Shown piece by piece: positions 44,981-55,968 of a stretch of DNA of 64,000 nt. The position numbers were made by a program, and so were the translations under genes. This DNA comes from Rhodococcus yananensis. GTDB lineage: Bacteria; Actinomycetota; Actinomycetes; Mycobacteriales; Mycobacteriaceae. The notes below the pieces were generated by a model. It saw only the letters and a list, made by a program, of their open reading frames with translations. It was not told the origin of the DNA and did not search any database. Each line of letters starts with the position of its first letter. Within the stretch, counting starts at the first letter, position 1. The stretch is taken from positions 1 through 64,000 of the forward strand of contig NZ_JAIYEP010000018.1 in the NCBI RefSeq assembly GCF_020515525.1. Reading direction: 5' to 3'.

Positions 44981-45685
44981 TCAGGAGCGGACGGCCGTCC
45001 ACGGCAGGGCGGCACCCGCACGGTACCGACGCAGCACGAGATCGACGATGTCGGCGTCGACACCGAGCGGTGCTGCGACTCCGTCCGCCCCGGCATCGTG
45101 GAGTCGGGCGTGGAACAGACCGTCCGCGAGCAGATACGACGCGATGAACACCCTGCGGGCCCCCTGCGCTCGCAACGCATCCACCGCCTCGGACACCCTC
45201 GGCTCGGCGGTCGCGACGTAGCCGACGCGCACCGTGGTGCGGATCAGGCTCGACAACATCCGCGCCGCGCACCGCACGTCGCGCAACGCCCGCGGATCGG
45301 ACGAGCCCGCGGCGGCCAGCACGACGGCGTCGCCATCGCGCCACCCGACCTCACGCAACCGGCGAGCGAGGACCCGCGCCAGCACCGGATCGGGTCCGAG
45401 CGCATCGGTGACGGTGACCGCGCGGTGACCGCTCTCGGCGATCTCCCGCGGAACATCGGTGTGCACGTGATAGCCGGACGCGAGGAAGGCGGGGACGACG
45501 ACGGTGGGCCGGGAGTCGTCCCCGAGCACCTCCGCGGGGGACGGGCCGAGCACGTCGACGAACGCGACCCGTGCCGGCCCCGCGGTGCGGGACACCTCGG
45601 ATGCGAGGTGGGCGATCATCTCGACCCCGCGGGGATTACGGGTTCCGTGGGCGACGAGAAGCAACGCCGGATCGGTGGTGATCAT
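44981..45685 (-). CDS. CbiX/SirB-type sirohydrochlorin chelatase
   Basis: Inserts Fe2+ (or Co2+) into sirohydrochlorin, the last step of siroheme synthesis. The 234-residue protein consists of two similar chelatase halves. The first carries LLVAHGTRNPRG and the metal-binding SGYHVHTDVP; the second starts VLAAAGSSDPRA and lacks the leading histidine. Its ATG overlaps the hemD stop codon by 4 bp, so it is the last gene of nirD-hemD-cbiX. Siroheme is the prosthetic group of NirB. It corresponds to Rv0259c. Confidence 0.9.
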   Translation of the reverse strand: MITTDPALLLVAHGTRNPRGVEMIAHLASEVSRTAGPARVAFVDVLGPSPAEVLGDDSRPTVVVPAFLASGYHVHTDVPREIAESGHRAVTVTDALGPDPVLARVLARRLREVGWRDGDAVVLAAAGSSDPRALRDVRCAARMLSSLIRTTVRVGYVATAEPRVSEAVDALRAQGARRVFIASYLLADGLFHARLHDAGADGVAAPLGVDADIVDLVLRRYRAGAALPWTAVRS

Positions 45686-46815
45686 GAATCCTCCAGGTCT
45701 ACTGCCAAGCGGTATCCGCGCTTGACGACGGTCTGCACGATCGCGGGCGCCCCCAGCGCCGAACGCAACCGGGCCACCGCGGTTTCGACGGCGTGGGTGT
45801 CGCCCCCGCCGCCGGGGAGGACGGCGAGCAACTCCTCACGGGAGACCACACGGCCCGGTCGCGCCGCGAGTGTGCGGATCAGGGCCATTCCGGCCGGTGC
45901 GAGACACCGCATCTCGTCGTCCACGACGACGCACCGGCCGCGCAGACCGAGGGTGTGTCCCCCGGCCCGGATCCGTACCGCGCGGCGCGGGAGTTCCTCC
46001 GCGATGTGGCGGGCGAGCGATCCGAGCCTCGCCCGTGACGGCATCGTCACGGGCACTTCCAGTTCGACGAGCGGTGCGGCGGTCACCGGTCCGACACACA
46101 CCGCCACCACGCCGGTGCGCATCCCCTCGAGCATCGGGTCGAGCATTCCGGTGTCCTTGGCGCGCATGAGCAACGACGCGACGGCCGGCGCGCTGGTGAA
46201 CGTGACGGCGTCGATCGACTGTTCGGCGATCCGGTCGATGAGCCGGTCCAGCCCCGCCGGGTCGTCCGGAGGTGTCCACCGGTACACCGGAACGGCGACG
46301 ACGTCGGCGCCGGCCTCCCGCAGCGCCCGGAACAGGTCGGTACCGGGTTCCCATTCGGTGCGCTCGCCGTGCAACTGCACGGCGATCCGCTTGCCCTCGA
46401 CGCCCTCCGCCAGCAGATGCTCGAGCAGTTCCGCGGACGATTCGGATTCCGGCGACCATTCCTCCCGCAGTTCCGCCGCGCGGATCGCGCCGGTGACCTT
46501 GGGGCCGCGGGCGAGGATCCGGCTGGTGGACAGTGCTGCGGCGAGTTCGTCGGCGAGACCCCAACCGTCCGCCGCCCCCATCCAGCCGCGGAACCCGATG
46601 GCCGTGGTCGCGATCGTCACGTCGGGTGGTGTGTCGACGATGCTGCGGGTGACCCGTTCGAGTTCGGCGTCGTCGGACAGCGGGATGATGCGGATCGCCG
46701 GCACATGGACGATCTGCGCACCCCGCCGCTCGAGCAGCGTCGCGAACTCCTCTGCGCGCCGCGCGGCGGTCACGCCGATCGTGAATCCGTGCAGCGGGGT
46801 GTTCGCCGAGCTCAC
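45682..46815 (-). CDS. Uroporphyrinogen-III synthase fused to a winged-helix DNA-binding domain
   Basis: Residues 1 to about 265 match HemD (FTIGVTAARRAEEFATLLERRGA, VTFTSAPAVASLLM, VAVCVGPVTAAPL). Residues from about 285 form an OmpR/PhoB-type winged helix (LTP-like block LAPAGMALIRTLAARPGRVVS, then TVVKRGYRL). The same architecture occurs in Rv0260c. It could both supply uroporphyrinogen III for siroheme and regulate the nir genes (inference). GTG 46815 overlaps the nirD stop by 4 bp, which implies translational coupling. Confidence 0.9.
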   Translation of the reverse strand: MSSANTPLHGFTIGVTAARRAEEFATLLERRGAQIVHVPAIRIIPLSDDAELERVTRSIVDTPPDVTIATTAIGFRGWMGAADGWGLADELAAALSTSRILARGPKVTGAIRAAELREEWSPESESSAELLEHLLAEGVEGKRIAVQLHGERTEWEPGTDLFRALREAGADVVAVPVYRWTPPDDPAGLDRLIDRIAEQSIDAVTFTSAPAVASLLMRAKDTGMLDPMLEGMRTGVVAVCVGPVTAAPLVELEVPVTMPSRARLGSLARHIAEELPRRAVRIRAGGHTLGLRGRCVVVDDEMRCLAPAGMALIRTLAARPGRVVSREELLAVLPGGGGDTHAVETAVARLRSALGAPAIVQTVVKRGYRLAVDLEDS

Positions 46816-47249
46816 GAATCTTCGCCGACGACCGTGGCGTTCAGATCGCTCCGGGACCGGATCCGGCTGTGCACCTGCACGACGCCCGCCCACACCCGCA
46901 CGTCGTAGACGGGCAGGTGGGTGTCGGGATCGTCGAGGCAGCGACCGTCGTCCAGCGAGAACACCTGCTTGAGCAGCGGTGACGCCACGGTGGGTTCGCC
47001 GGCGCGATCGCCGACGATCCCGCGGGACATGACGGCGGCCCGCCCGAACGGGTCGATGTTCCCGACAGCGCGCAGCGTACCGTCGTCCAGCAGGAACAGG
47101 GCGACCTGCTCGCCGCCGCGCAACAGCACCGCGACCCCGCGGCCGGGAATGAGCTGGCTCATCGGGCACGCCGACGTCCATTCCATCCGCCGGTCGAGCA
47201 CGCTGGCGCGCGCAGCCACTTCGGCGGTCCGGGTATCGGTGATGGTCAT
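46812..47249 (-). CDS. nirD: Nitrite reductase (NADH) small subunit NirD
   Basis: Small subunit of assimilatory NADH-nitrite reductase, 145 residues, with a Rieske-like beta fold (VALFLLDDGTLRAVGNIDPFGRAAVMSRG, then HLPVYDVRVWAGVVQVH). The Rieske Cys/His ligands are absent, as is normal for NirD. ATG 47249 has GGGAGG upstream. The 107-bp gap to nirB contains a GlnR-type site, so it may have its own promoter. hemD and cbiX follow with 4-bp overlaps. Confidence 0.92.
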   Translation of the reverse strand: MTITDTRTAEVAARASVLDRRMEWTSACPMSQLIPGRGVAVLLRGGEQVALFLLDDGTLRAVGNIDPFGRAAVMSRGIVGDRAGEPTVASPLLKQVFSLDDGRCLDDPDTHLPVYDVRVWAGVVQVHSRIRSRSDLNATVVGEDS

Positions 47250-47293
47250 GTGTCCTCCCTCGGCAGGTTTCCCCGAAATTCTCTCGGTGCGGT

Positions 47294-47331
47294 GTTTCGG
47301 CCGCGTTACCCTCCGGTTGTCGCCGGGTAAT
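47294..47331 (-). promoter_or_regulatory. Tandem GlnR boxes upstream of nirD
   Basis: On the minus strand GTAAC-GCGGCC-GAAAC (47294-47309) exactly matches the actinobacterial GlnR box GTnAC-N6-GAAAC. After a 6-bp gap an imperfect second box reads ATTAC-CCGGCG-ACAAC (47316-47331). The a-box/b-box arrangement is typical of GlnR operators. The sites lie 45-82 bp upstream of the nirD start, within the nirB-nirD gap. Confidence 0.65.
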
Positions 47332-47356
47332 CGTCGTCGACGGCCGGTGATGTGGA

Positions 47357-49873
47357 TTACTCCGGCGCGTCGGTGCGCACCGTCGGCAACCCCATCAGCA
47401 CCGGAACCTTGCGGGCGCCCGAGTCGTCGAACTGCACGGTCGGATCGGCCTCGTCGGGCGCGTTGACGAAGGAGACGAACCGCGCGAGCTTCTCGGGGTC
47501 CTCGAGGACACCGGCCCACTCGTCCTTGTATCCCGCCACGTGCTTGGCCATCGCCGCCTCGAGTTCGTCGCCGATGCCGAGGCTGTCCTCGCAGATGACC
47601 TCCTTGAGGTGATCGAGGCCGCCGTCGAGGGCATCGAGCCACGGCGCGGTGCGCTGCAACCGGTCGGCGGTACGGATGTAGAACATCAGGAACCGGTCGA
47701 TGTACTTGACGAGGGTCGCGTCGTCGAGGCCACCGGCGAGCAACTGCGCGTGCTTGGGCGACTGCCCGCCGTTGCCGCACACGTACAGGTTCCAGCCGCT
47801 CTCCGTGGCGATCACACCGACGTCCTTACCGCGGGCCTCGGCGCATTCGCGGGCACAGCCGGACACACCGAACTTGAGCTTGTGCGGCGACCGCAGCCCC
47901 CGGTACCGCAATTCGAGCTCCACGGCCATCCCCACCGAGTCCTGCACGCCGTATCGGCACCACGTCCCGCCGACGCAGCTCTTCACGGTGCGCAACGACT
48001 TGCCGTACGCCTGTCCGGATTCCATGCCCGCGTCGACGAGCCGCTGCCAGATCTCGGGCAGTTGTTCGACGCGGGCGCCGAACAGGTCGATGCGCTGTCC
48101 ACCGGTCATCTTGACGTAGAGGCCGTAGTCGCGTGCGACCTCACCGATGACGATGAGCTGCTCGGGGGTGCATTCACCGCCGGGCATCCGCGGCACCACC
48201 GAATAGGTGCCGTTCTTCTGGATGTTCGCGAGGAAGTGGTCGTTGGTGTCCTGCAGGCCGGCCTGGCTGCGGTGCAGGATGTGATCGGAGTCGGTGGACG
48301 CGAGGATCGATGCGACCACCGGCTTGCAGATGTCACAGCCGGTGCCGGTGCCGTGCTTGTCGATGAGGGCCGAGAAGGTGCGGATTCCCGTGGCCTGCAC
48401 GATCTGGAACAGTTCGGCGCGGGACTGCTCGAAGTGTTCGCACAGGGCCTTGGACATCTCGACACCGGACGACGCCAACAACTGCTTGATCGTCGGCAGG
48501 CAGCCACCGCACGTGGTACCGGCGTTCGTGCACGACTTGATCTGCGCGATGTCGCAGGCGCCGTCGGCGATCGCACTGCAGATCGTGCCCTTGGTGACAC
48601 CGTTGCAGGAGCACACCTCGGCGTCGTCGGGCAGCGCACCGGCACCGGGCTTCTCCCCCGCCGGCGAGATCAACGATGCCGGGTCGCCGGGGAGTTCCCG
48701 TCCCACGAGCGGGCGCAGGGAGCCGTACGCGGACGCATCACCGACGAGGATGCCCCCGAGCAGGATCTTCGCATCGTCGGAGACGACGAGCTTGGCGTAG
48801 GTGCCCTTCGCCGAGTCCGACAGCACGACCTCGAGCGCACCGGGGGTGCGGGCATGCGCGTCACCGAAACTCGCGACGTCGACACCGAGCAGTTTGAGCT
48901 TGGTGGACATGTCGGCGCCGGGGAACTCGGCGGTGCCGCCCAGCAACTGGTCGGCGACGACCTCGGCGGTGCTGTACCCGGGGGCGACGAGTCCGTAGCA
49001 GACCCCCTCGACGGCGGCGCACTCGCCGACCGCGTACACGCTGTCGTCGTTGGTGGAGCGGCACGCGACATCGGTGAGGACACCGCCACGCTCGGCGAGG
49101 TCGAGTCCCGCCTCACGGGCGAGTTCGTCGCGGGGACGCACGCCGGCGGAGAACACCACGAGCCCCGCATCGATGACGGTGCCGTCGGACAGCGACACGG
49201 CCAGCCCGTGCTCGCCCTCCTCGATCTTCTCCGTGGCGACACCGGTGTGCACGACGAGACCGAGCTGGGTCACCAGTCGGCCGAGGAGTTTGCCGCCACC
49301 CTCGTCGACCTGCGCCGGCATCAGCCAGTTGTTGTACTCGACCACGTGCGCCTTCACGCCGAGCCCCCGCAACGCGTTGGCCGCCTCGAGGCCGAGCAGT
49401 CCGCCGCCGACGACGATGCCCGCGGTGCCCGCTTCCCGGGCGGCGTCCGCGGCCCTGCGGATACCGTCCAGGTCGTCGAGGGTGCGGTACACGAAACAGC
49501 CGGGCAGGTCACGGCCGGGGATCGGTGGCACGAAGGCGTACGACCCGGTGGCGAGGACCAGCGCGTCGTAGGGCAGGGTCTCACCGGCACCGGTGGTGAC
49601 GGTCCGCGCGTCACGGTCGATCGTGGCGGCCCGGGTACCCAGGCGCAGGTCGACGAGCGTGTCCTCCGGGTAGTCGTTGCCGGCGAGGGCGAGTTCCTTG
49701 CGGTCCCACGAACCGACGTACGACGACAGCCCCACACGATCGTAGGCGGGATCGGATTCCTCGCACAGGACGGTCACCGACCACTGGTCCTGCTCGTCGC
49801 GGGAGCGGAGCGCCTCCACGAATCGGTGTCCGACCATCCCGTGTCCGGCGACGACGACGTTCTTGCGGCTCAT
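47357..49873 (-). CDS. nirB: Nitrite reductase (NADH) large subunit NirB
   Basis: Reduces nitrite to ammonium with NADH in the cytoplasm. The 838-residue protein has an FAD/NAD domain (VVVAGHGMVGHRFVEAL, GIVVGGGLLGLEAANAL), a BFD-like [2Fe-2S] domain (VCSCNGVTKGTICSAI, CTNAGTTCGGC) and a ferredoxin-sulfite-reductase-type domain. The siroheme/[4Fe-4S] cysteines are seen in SCVGGTWCRYG and GVSGCARECAEA. narK lies 96 bp upstream on the same strand. All catalytic motifs appear intact. Confidence 0.96.
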   Translation of the reverse strand: MSRKNVVVAGHGMVGHRFVEALRSRDEQDQWSVTVLCEESDPAYDRVGLSSYVGSWDRKELALAGNDYPEDTLVDLRLGTRAATIDRDARTVTTGAGETLPYDALVLATGSYAFVPPIPGRDLPGCFVYRTLDDLDGIRRAADAAREAGTAGIVVGGGLLGLEAANALRGLGVKAHVVEYNNWLMPAQVDEGGGKLLGRLVTQLGLVVHTGVATEKIEEGEHGLAVSLSDGTVIDAGLVVFSAGVRPRDELAREAGLDLAERGGVLTDVACRSTNDDSVYAVGECAAVEGVCYGLVAPGYSTAEVVADQLLGGTAEFPGADMSTKLKLLGVDVASFGDAHARTPGALEVVLSDSAKGTYAKLVVSDDAKILLGGILVGDASAYGSLRPLVGRELPGDPASLISPAGEKPGAGALPDDAEVCSCNGVTKGTICSAIADGACDIAQIKSCTNAGTTCGGCLPTIKQLLASSGVEMSKALCEHFEQSRAELFQIVQATGIRTFSALIDKHGTGTGCDICKPVVASILASTDSDHILHRSQAGLQDTNDHFLANIQKNGTYSVVPRMPGGECTPEQLIVIGEVARDYGLYVKMTGGQRIDLFGARVEQLPEIWQRLVDAGMESGQAYGKSLRTVKSCVGGTWCRYGVQDSVGMAVELELRYRGLRSPHKLKFGVSGCARECAEARGKDVGVIATESGWNLYVCGNGGQSPKHAQLLAGGLDDATLVKYIDRFLMFYIRTADRLQRTAPWLDALDGGLDHLKEVICEDSLGIGDELEAAMAKHVAGYKDEWAGVLEDPEKLARFVSFVNAPDEADPTVQFDDSGARKVPVLMGLPTVRTDAPE

Positions 49874-49969
49874 GGTTTTCTTCTTTCTCTCACTGCTGCG
49901 GTCTGCCGTGGCTGTGCGGCGTACCAGGTCTCGACTCGGTCGACGTTTCAGGTGGTTGGGGCGGGTGGA

Positions 49970-51409
49970 TCAGGCGGTCGCGTGGGTCGTCGGCACGTTC
50001 TCGGCGGCGGGGCGGGGCGGACGCAGGAACACGGCCCACGTGATCGCGATGCACGCCAGGTAGAAGGCACCGAACACCCAGAACGCGAGCGTCGCGGATT
50101 GGGCGGCACCGGAATAGGAGGCCCGGAGCACCAGGTTGATGCCGACTCCACCGAGACCACCGATCGCACCGGCGAACCCGATGAGCGCCCCCGACATCGT
50201 GCGCGACCAGGCGGCACGCTCGGCACGGTCCAGACCGTCGAGGCCCTGCGCCTTCGCCTCGAAGATCGACGGGATCATCTTGTACACCGACCCGTTGCCG
50301 AGGCCCGACAGCAGGAACAGCCCGATGAATCCCAGCACCATCGCGGTCATCACAGCGCCCGACGCCGCGCCGTCCGTCGCATCGTCGATGGTGCCGGCGA
50401 CGATGAGCACACCGGCGGCGAGGGTCATGGCGACGAAGGTCCACACGGTGATGCGGCCACCACCGACGCGGTCGGCGAGCATGCCGCCGATCGGGCGGGA
50501 GATCGATCCGAGGAGCGGACCGATGAACGCGATCTGCGCTGCGTGCAACGCGGCCTGCGCGGCGGTGTCACCACCGGCGAGGAAGTTGATCTGCAGAACC
50601 TGACCGAAGGCGAAGCTGAACCCGATGAACGAACCGAACGTCCCGATGTACAGGAACGACACGACCCACGAGTGTCCGAACCTCAGGACCTCACCCATCG
50701 CCCGCAGATCGGCCTTCTGATCACCGAGATTGTCCATGAACAGGGCCGCCCCGAGCGCCGCGACCGAGCAGAGCACGAGGTACACGGCGCACACGATCCA
50801 CGGTTCGGTGTTGCCGACGGTCGCGATGACCAGCAGGCCGAGCAACTGCACGACGGGCACACCGATGTTTCCGCCGCCGGCGTTCAGGCCCAGTGCCCAC
50901 CCCTTGAGGCGTTGCGGGTAGAAGGCGTTGATGTTGGTCATCGACGACGCGAAATTGCCGCCGCCGACACCGGCGAGCGCCGCCACGAGCAGGAACGCGG
51001 TGTACGAGAAGCCCGGGTTGAGCATCAGGTACAGGGTGGCGAGAGTCGGAACCAGCAGGATCAGCGCACTGAAGATCGTCCAGTTGCGTCCGCCGAATCG
51101 GGCGGTGGCGACGGTGTAGGGGATCCGCAGAACGGAGCCGATGAGTGTCGGCACTGCGACGAGGAAGAACTTTCCGGCCGCGTCGATGCCGTACACCTCG
51201 GTCGGCATGAACAGCACCATCACGGACCAGATCGACCACACGGAGAAACCGACGTGTTCGGCGATGACCGACCAGATCAGGTTCCGCCGCGCGATGCGTT
51301 CACCGCCCGCCTCCCACGCATCGACGTTCTCGGCGTCCCAATCCGCGATGTAGTGCTTACGGGCGAACTTGGCTTGCAGCGTTTCTTTCTCGGCGATGGA
51401 TGTGGTCAC
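49970..51409 (-). CDS. narK: Nitrate/nitrite transporter, NarK family (MFS)
   Basis: The 479-residue protein has twelve membrane helices. The nitrate-signature glycine-rich segments are visible: GVGGGNFASSMTNINAFYPQRLKGWALGLNAGGGNIG in helix 5 region (conserved core NAGGGNIG) and GFAGAIGGLGGVGINL in helix 11. It imports nitrate or exchanges nitrate for nitrite. It heads the narK-nirB-nirD-hemD-cbiX array. Its start is preceded by an A/G-rich GAGAGAGGTGA stretch. It is like narK3 (Rv0261c) in context. Confidence 0.93.
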   Translation of the reverse strand: MTTSIAEKETLQAKFARKHYIADWDAENVDAWEAGGERIARRNLIWSVIAEHVGFSVWSIWSVMVLFMPTEVYGIDAAGKFFLVAVPTLIGSVLRIPYTVATARFGGRNWTIFSALILLVPTLATLYLMLNPGFSYTAFLLVAALAGVGGGNFASSMTNINAFYPQRLKGWALGLNAGGGNIGVPVVQLLGLLVIATVGNTEPWIVCAVYLVLCSVAALGAALFMDNLGDQKADLRAMGEVLRFGHSWVVSFLYIGTFGSFIGFSFAFGQVLQINFLAGGDTAAQAALHAAQIAFIGPLLGSISRPIGGMLADRVGGGRITVWTFVAMTLAAGVLIVAGTIDDATDGAASGAVMTAMVLGFIGLFLLSGLGNGSVYKMIPSIFEAKAQGLDGLDRAERAAWSRTMSGALIGFAGAIGGLGGVGINLVLRASYSGAAQSATLAFWVFGAFYLACIAITWAVFLRPPRPAAENVPTTHATA

Positions 51410-51543
51410 GCGTCACCTCTCTCGGGTCCGACGATGAACCCAAGGTAGGTACGCGGTGTTGCCGCGGTGCTGCCCTCGATGACCTCCGCGTCACGAGTTC
51501 CTCACGTTCCGCCGGTGGCCTCCGTGAGGGTGTGATGCACAGC

Positions 51544-52398
51544 TCAGAGCAGTAATCGGACGAGATCGGTGGTGTGCGCGAGACCGGGAAACGCTTCCTC
51601 TGTCGACCGCGGGTGCAGCGCATGCACAGCGAGACGGAAGATGGCCGCGCGCAGCAGCATCTGCGGCCATTCGGGCAGATCTTCCCACCGACCGATCAGG
51701 GCGTCGTCGGCGCCACCCCACGAGAGCGCGTCGACCACCGCCACCGCAGCGGCCCACGACGCCGGGCGCCAGTACGGTGTGATGTCGGTCAACCCCGGCG
51801 CCGCACGCCCCGCGAACAGGACGGTTCCGAACAGGTCGCCGTGCACGAGCTGATCCGGCAGATGTACCGGTTTGCGGAACGTCGCGAGCTGATGGATCAG
51901 ATCCAGACTCTTGCGGCCGTCGGGGGTCACCGTCTCGGGTGCGCCCGCCGCGCGGGCGGACCGCAACGGCACGGTCTCCCACGCCGCCCTGTCGGCCGCG
52001 ACGAACACGTCGACATCCGCCCACGGCGCGACCGGCGGCTGCATCAGGAATCGGGGGCGTTCGAGTTGCGAGGTCGCCGCGTGCAACCGCAGCGACAGCG
52101 AGACCACCTCGTCGTGTCGCGGCTCGGAGGTGCCGACGATGTACGTGTCGGCCCGCCACCCCGAGACCACGTACCGCCCGTCCGTGGCGCGCACCGGCCG
52201 GGCCAGACGCACCCCGTCGACGGTGAGGGTCTCCCGCACCTTCGCGGACCAGGCGGCACGCGCGTGATCCGCGACACGGGACAGAACCACGTCGCCGCAG
52301 CGGAAACCGCCGTCCCAGTCCGCGCCGAGCGGGACCGGATCCACGTCACGCAGACCGAACGTGGAGCACACGTGCTGTGGAGGTTGGAGTGAGCTCAC
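51544..52398 (-). CDS. TIGR02569 family protein (kinase-like fold)
   Basis: Actinobacterial protein of unknown function, 284 residues, equivalent to Rv3205c. FGLRDVDPVPLGADWDGGFRCG, GRYVVSGWRADTYIVG and ERPRFLMQPP are conserved family blocks. LVHGDLFGTVLF and LTDITPYWRP resemble the catalytic HGD and metal-binding D of aminoglycoside-phosphotransferase-like kinases. GTG 52398 is chosen since the family begins a few residues before PPQHV; GTG 52407 is possible. It lies downstream of moeZ on the same strand. Confidence 0.82.
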   Translation of the reverse strand: MSSLQPPQHVCSTFGLRDVDPVPLGADWDGGFRCGDVVLSRVADHARAAWSAKVRETLTVDGVRLARPVRATDGRYVVSGWRADTYIVGTSEPRHDEVVSLSLRLHAATSQLERPRFLMQPPVAPWADVDVFVAADRAAWETVPLRSARAAGAPETVTPDGRKSLDLIHQLATFRKPVHLPDQLVHGDLFGTVLFAGRAAPGLTDITPYWRPASWAAAVAVVDALSWGGADDALIGRWEDLPEWPQMLLRAAIFRLAVHALHPRSTEEAFPGLAHTTDLVRLLL

Positions 52399-52496
52399 GC
52401 CGGTCACCGTACCGTCGCGTCCGGCACACCCCGGGGAGGCACTCCGCCGGGGCCGATCACAGCTTCGCAGCAAAACACTCGCCGGACACCCGTCGT

Positions 52497-53663
52497 TCAG
52501 TACACCGGCAGCGACGGATCGACCTGCTGCGCCCAGGCCAGCACACCGCCGTGCAGGTGCAGTGCGTCGGCGAACCCGGCGCGTTCCAGAACCTGCAACG
52601 CCTCCGCGGACCGGATCCCCGTCTTGCAGTACAACACGATGCGGCGGTTCTGCGGCAGCTCCGCGAGAGCCTCACCCGAGACGATCCGATCCTTCGGGAT
52701 CAACTTCGCGCCCTCGATGTGCACGATGTCCCACTCCACGGGTTCACGCACATCGATCAACTCGACGTCGCCGTCGGTATCGAGGAGATGGCGCAGTTCG
52801 CCCGCGGTGATCGCGGCGCCACCGGCCGCCGCCGCCGGGACACTCCCGCAGAACGACGCGTAGTCGACGAGTTCGGTGACCGGAACGCGCCCCGGATCCC
52901 GCCGCAACGTCACCGTGCGGAACGTCATCGCGAGCGCGTCGTAGATCATCAATCGGCCGAGCAACGACTCACCGATACCCGTGATCAACTTGATCGCCTC
53001 GGTGGCCATGATCGTGCCGACCGTCCCCGGCAACACCCCGAGTACCCCGCCCTCGGCGCAGGACGGCACGAGACCGGGGGGCGGTGCGTCCGGGTACAGG
53101 TCGCGATAGTTCAGGCCGAGCCCGTCCGGCGCGTCCTCCCAGAACACCGAGATCTGCCCCTCGAAGCGGAAGATCGACCCCCAGACGTACGGCTTGCGAG
53201 CGAGGACGGCGGCATCGTTGACGAGATAGCGGGTGGCGAAGTTGTCGGTCCCGTCGAGGATCAGGTCGTACTGCTCGAACAACCCCACCGCGTTGTCCGC
53301 GTCGAGTCGCTCCGGATGAAGCCGCACCCGCACCGTGTCGTTGACGGCGAGAATGCTGTCGCGGGCGCTCTCCCCCTTCGGCCGGCCGACGTCCGCACCG
53401 CCGTGGACCACCTGTCGCTGCAGATTCGACGTCTCCACCACGTCGTCCTCGACGATGCCGATCGTCCCCACTCCCGCCGCCGCCAGATACAGCAACGCGG
53501 GTGAACCCAGCCCACCGGCACCGATGAACAGGACCCGGGCGTTCTTCAACCGTTTCTGTCCGATCACACCCACATTCGGGATGATCAGATGCCGGCTGTA
53601 GCGGGCGATCTCCTCGCGGCTCAGCTCGGCGGCAGGTTCCACCAACGGCGGCAATGCGGTCAC
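52497..53663 (-). CDS. moeZ: Adenylyltransferase/sulfurtransferase MoeZ
   Basis: The 388-residue protein combines a ThiF/MoeB adenylation domain (RYSRHLIIPNVGVIGQKRL, GAGGLGSPALLYLAAAG, DGTDNFATRYLVND) with a C-terminal rhodanese domain whose active cysteine is in LYCKTGIRS. It activates and sulfurates sulfur-carrier proteins for molybdopterin and other pathways. GTG 53663 has GAGGAG 6 bases upstream and matches where the family starts. It equals Rv3206c in position and is functionally related to the MobA-MoeA fusion 8 kb away. Confidence 0.94.
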   Translation of the reverse strand: MTALPPLVEPAAELSREEIARYSRHLIIPNVGVIGQKRLKNARVLFIGAGGLGSPALLYLAAAGVGTIGIVEDDVVETSNLQRQVVHGGADVGRPKGESARDSILAVNDTVRVRLHPERLDADNAVGLFEQYDLILDGTDNFATRYLVNDAAVLARKPYVWGSIFRFEGQISVFWEDAPDGLGLNYRDLYPDAPPPGLVPSCAEGGVLGVLPGTVGTIMATEAIKLITGIGESLLGRLMIYDALAMTFRTVTLRRDPGRVPVTELVDYASFCGSVPAAAAGGAAITAGELRHLLDTDGDVELIDVREPVEWDIVHIEGAKLIPKDRIVSGEALAELPQNRRIVLYCKTGIRSAEALQVLERAGFADALHLHGGVLAWAQQVDPSLPVY

Positions 53664-53720
53664 GGTGCGCTCCTCGGCAGGGTTCTCGGGGCGGGGTGCC
53701 GTCATTGTCCCACCACGCCG

Positions 53721-53785
53721 CGCACCCACCGACGCCCGCTCACGCCCTGCACCCACCACCGCTCACGCTCTGCACCCACCACCGC

Positions 53786-53793
<8 letters not shown>
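53721..53793. repeat. 23-bp tandem repeat between moeZ and the DUF3152 gene
   Basis: The unit TGCACCCACCACCGCTCACGCTC occurs twice in perfect tandem (53748-53770, 53771-53793). A diverged, longer copy precedes it (53721-53747). The last copy overlaps the 3' end of the DUF3152 coding sequence. It is likely to vary in copy number between strains. Confidence 0.75.
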
Positions 53794-55688
<1,895 letters not shown>

Positions 55689-55694
55689 CCGCTG

Positions 55695-55925
55695 TCAGTT
55701 CGCGGCGAAGCCGACCTTGCCGACGCTGGCGGGTCCGATGTCGACATAGGTGATCTTCGCGGCCTGCACGAGAACCTTGCGGCCCTTCTCGTCGACGAGG
55801 GCGAGCACGCCGCCGTTCGCGCCACCGAGCGCGGCGGTCACGAGAGCCTCCACCTCGTCGGGCGTCTGTTCGCTGACGACGACGACTTCGCGCGGGCTGT
55901 CCGCGACACCGATCTTGACCTCCAC
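55695..55925 (-). CDS. DUF3107 family small protein
   Basis: A 76-residue acidic protein starting VEVKIGVADSPREVV, with a C-terminal KITYVDIGPASVGKVGF. It matches the conserved actinobacterial DUF3107 family (Rv3208A/TB9.4), of unknown function. GTG 55925 has GGAGG 5 bases upstream and agrees with the family N-terminus; ATG-type starts at 55961 would add 12 unmatched residues. Confidence 0.87.
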   Translation of the reverse strand: MEVKIGVADSPREVVVVSEQTPDEVEALVTAALGGANGGVLALVDEKGRKVLVQAAKITYVDIGPASVGKVGFAAN

Positions 55926-55968
55926 GAGGACCTCCGAATCTCCGGGTGTACTGCCTGTCACGGTCAGG

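Noticed and set aside
47540..51448. 1302-codon open frame on the plus strand over nirB and narK
   Set aside because: The product is His/Glu/Arg/Asp-rich with no motif, and the opposite strand has clear NirB and NarK. High GC leaves antisense frames open.
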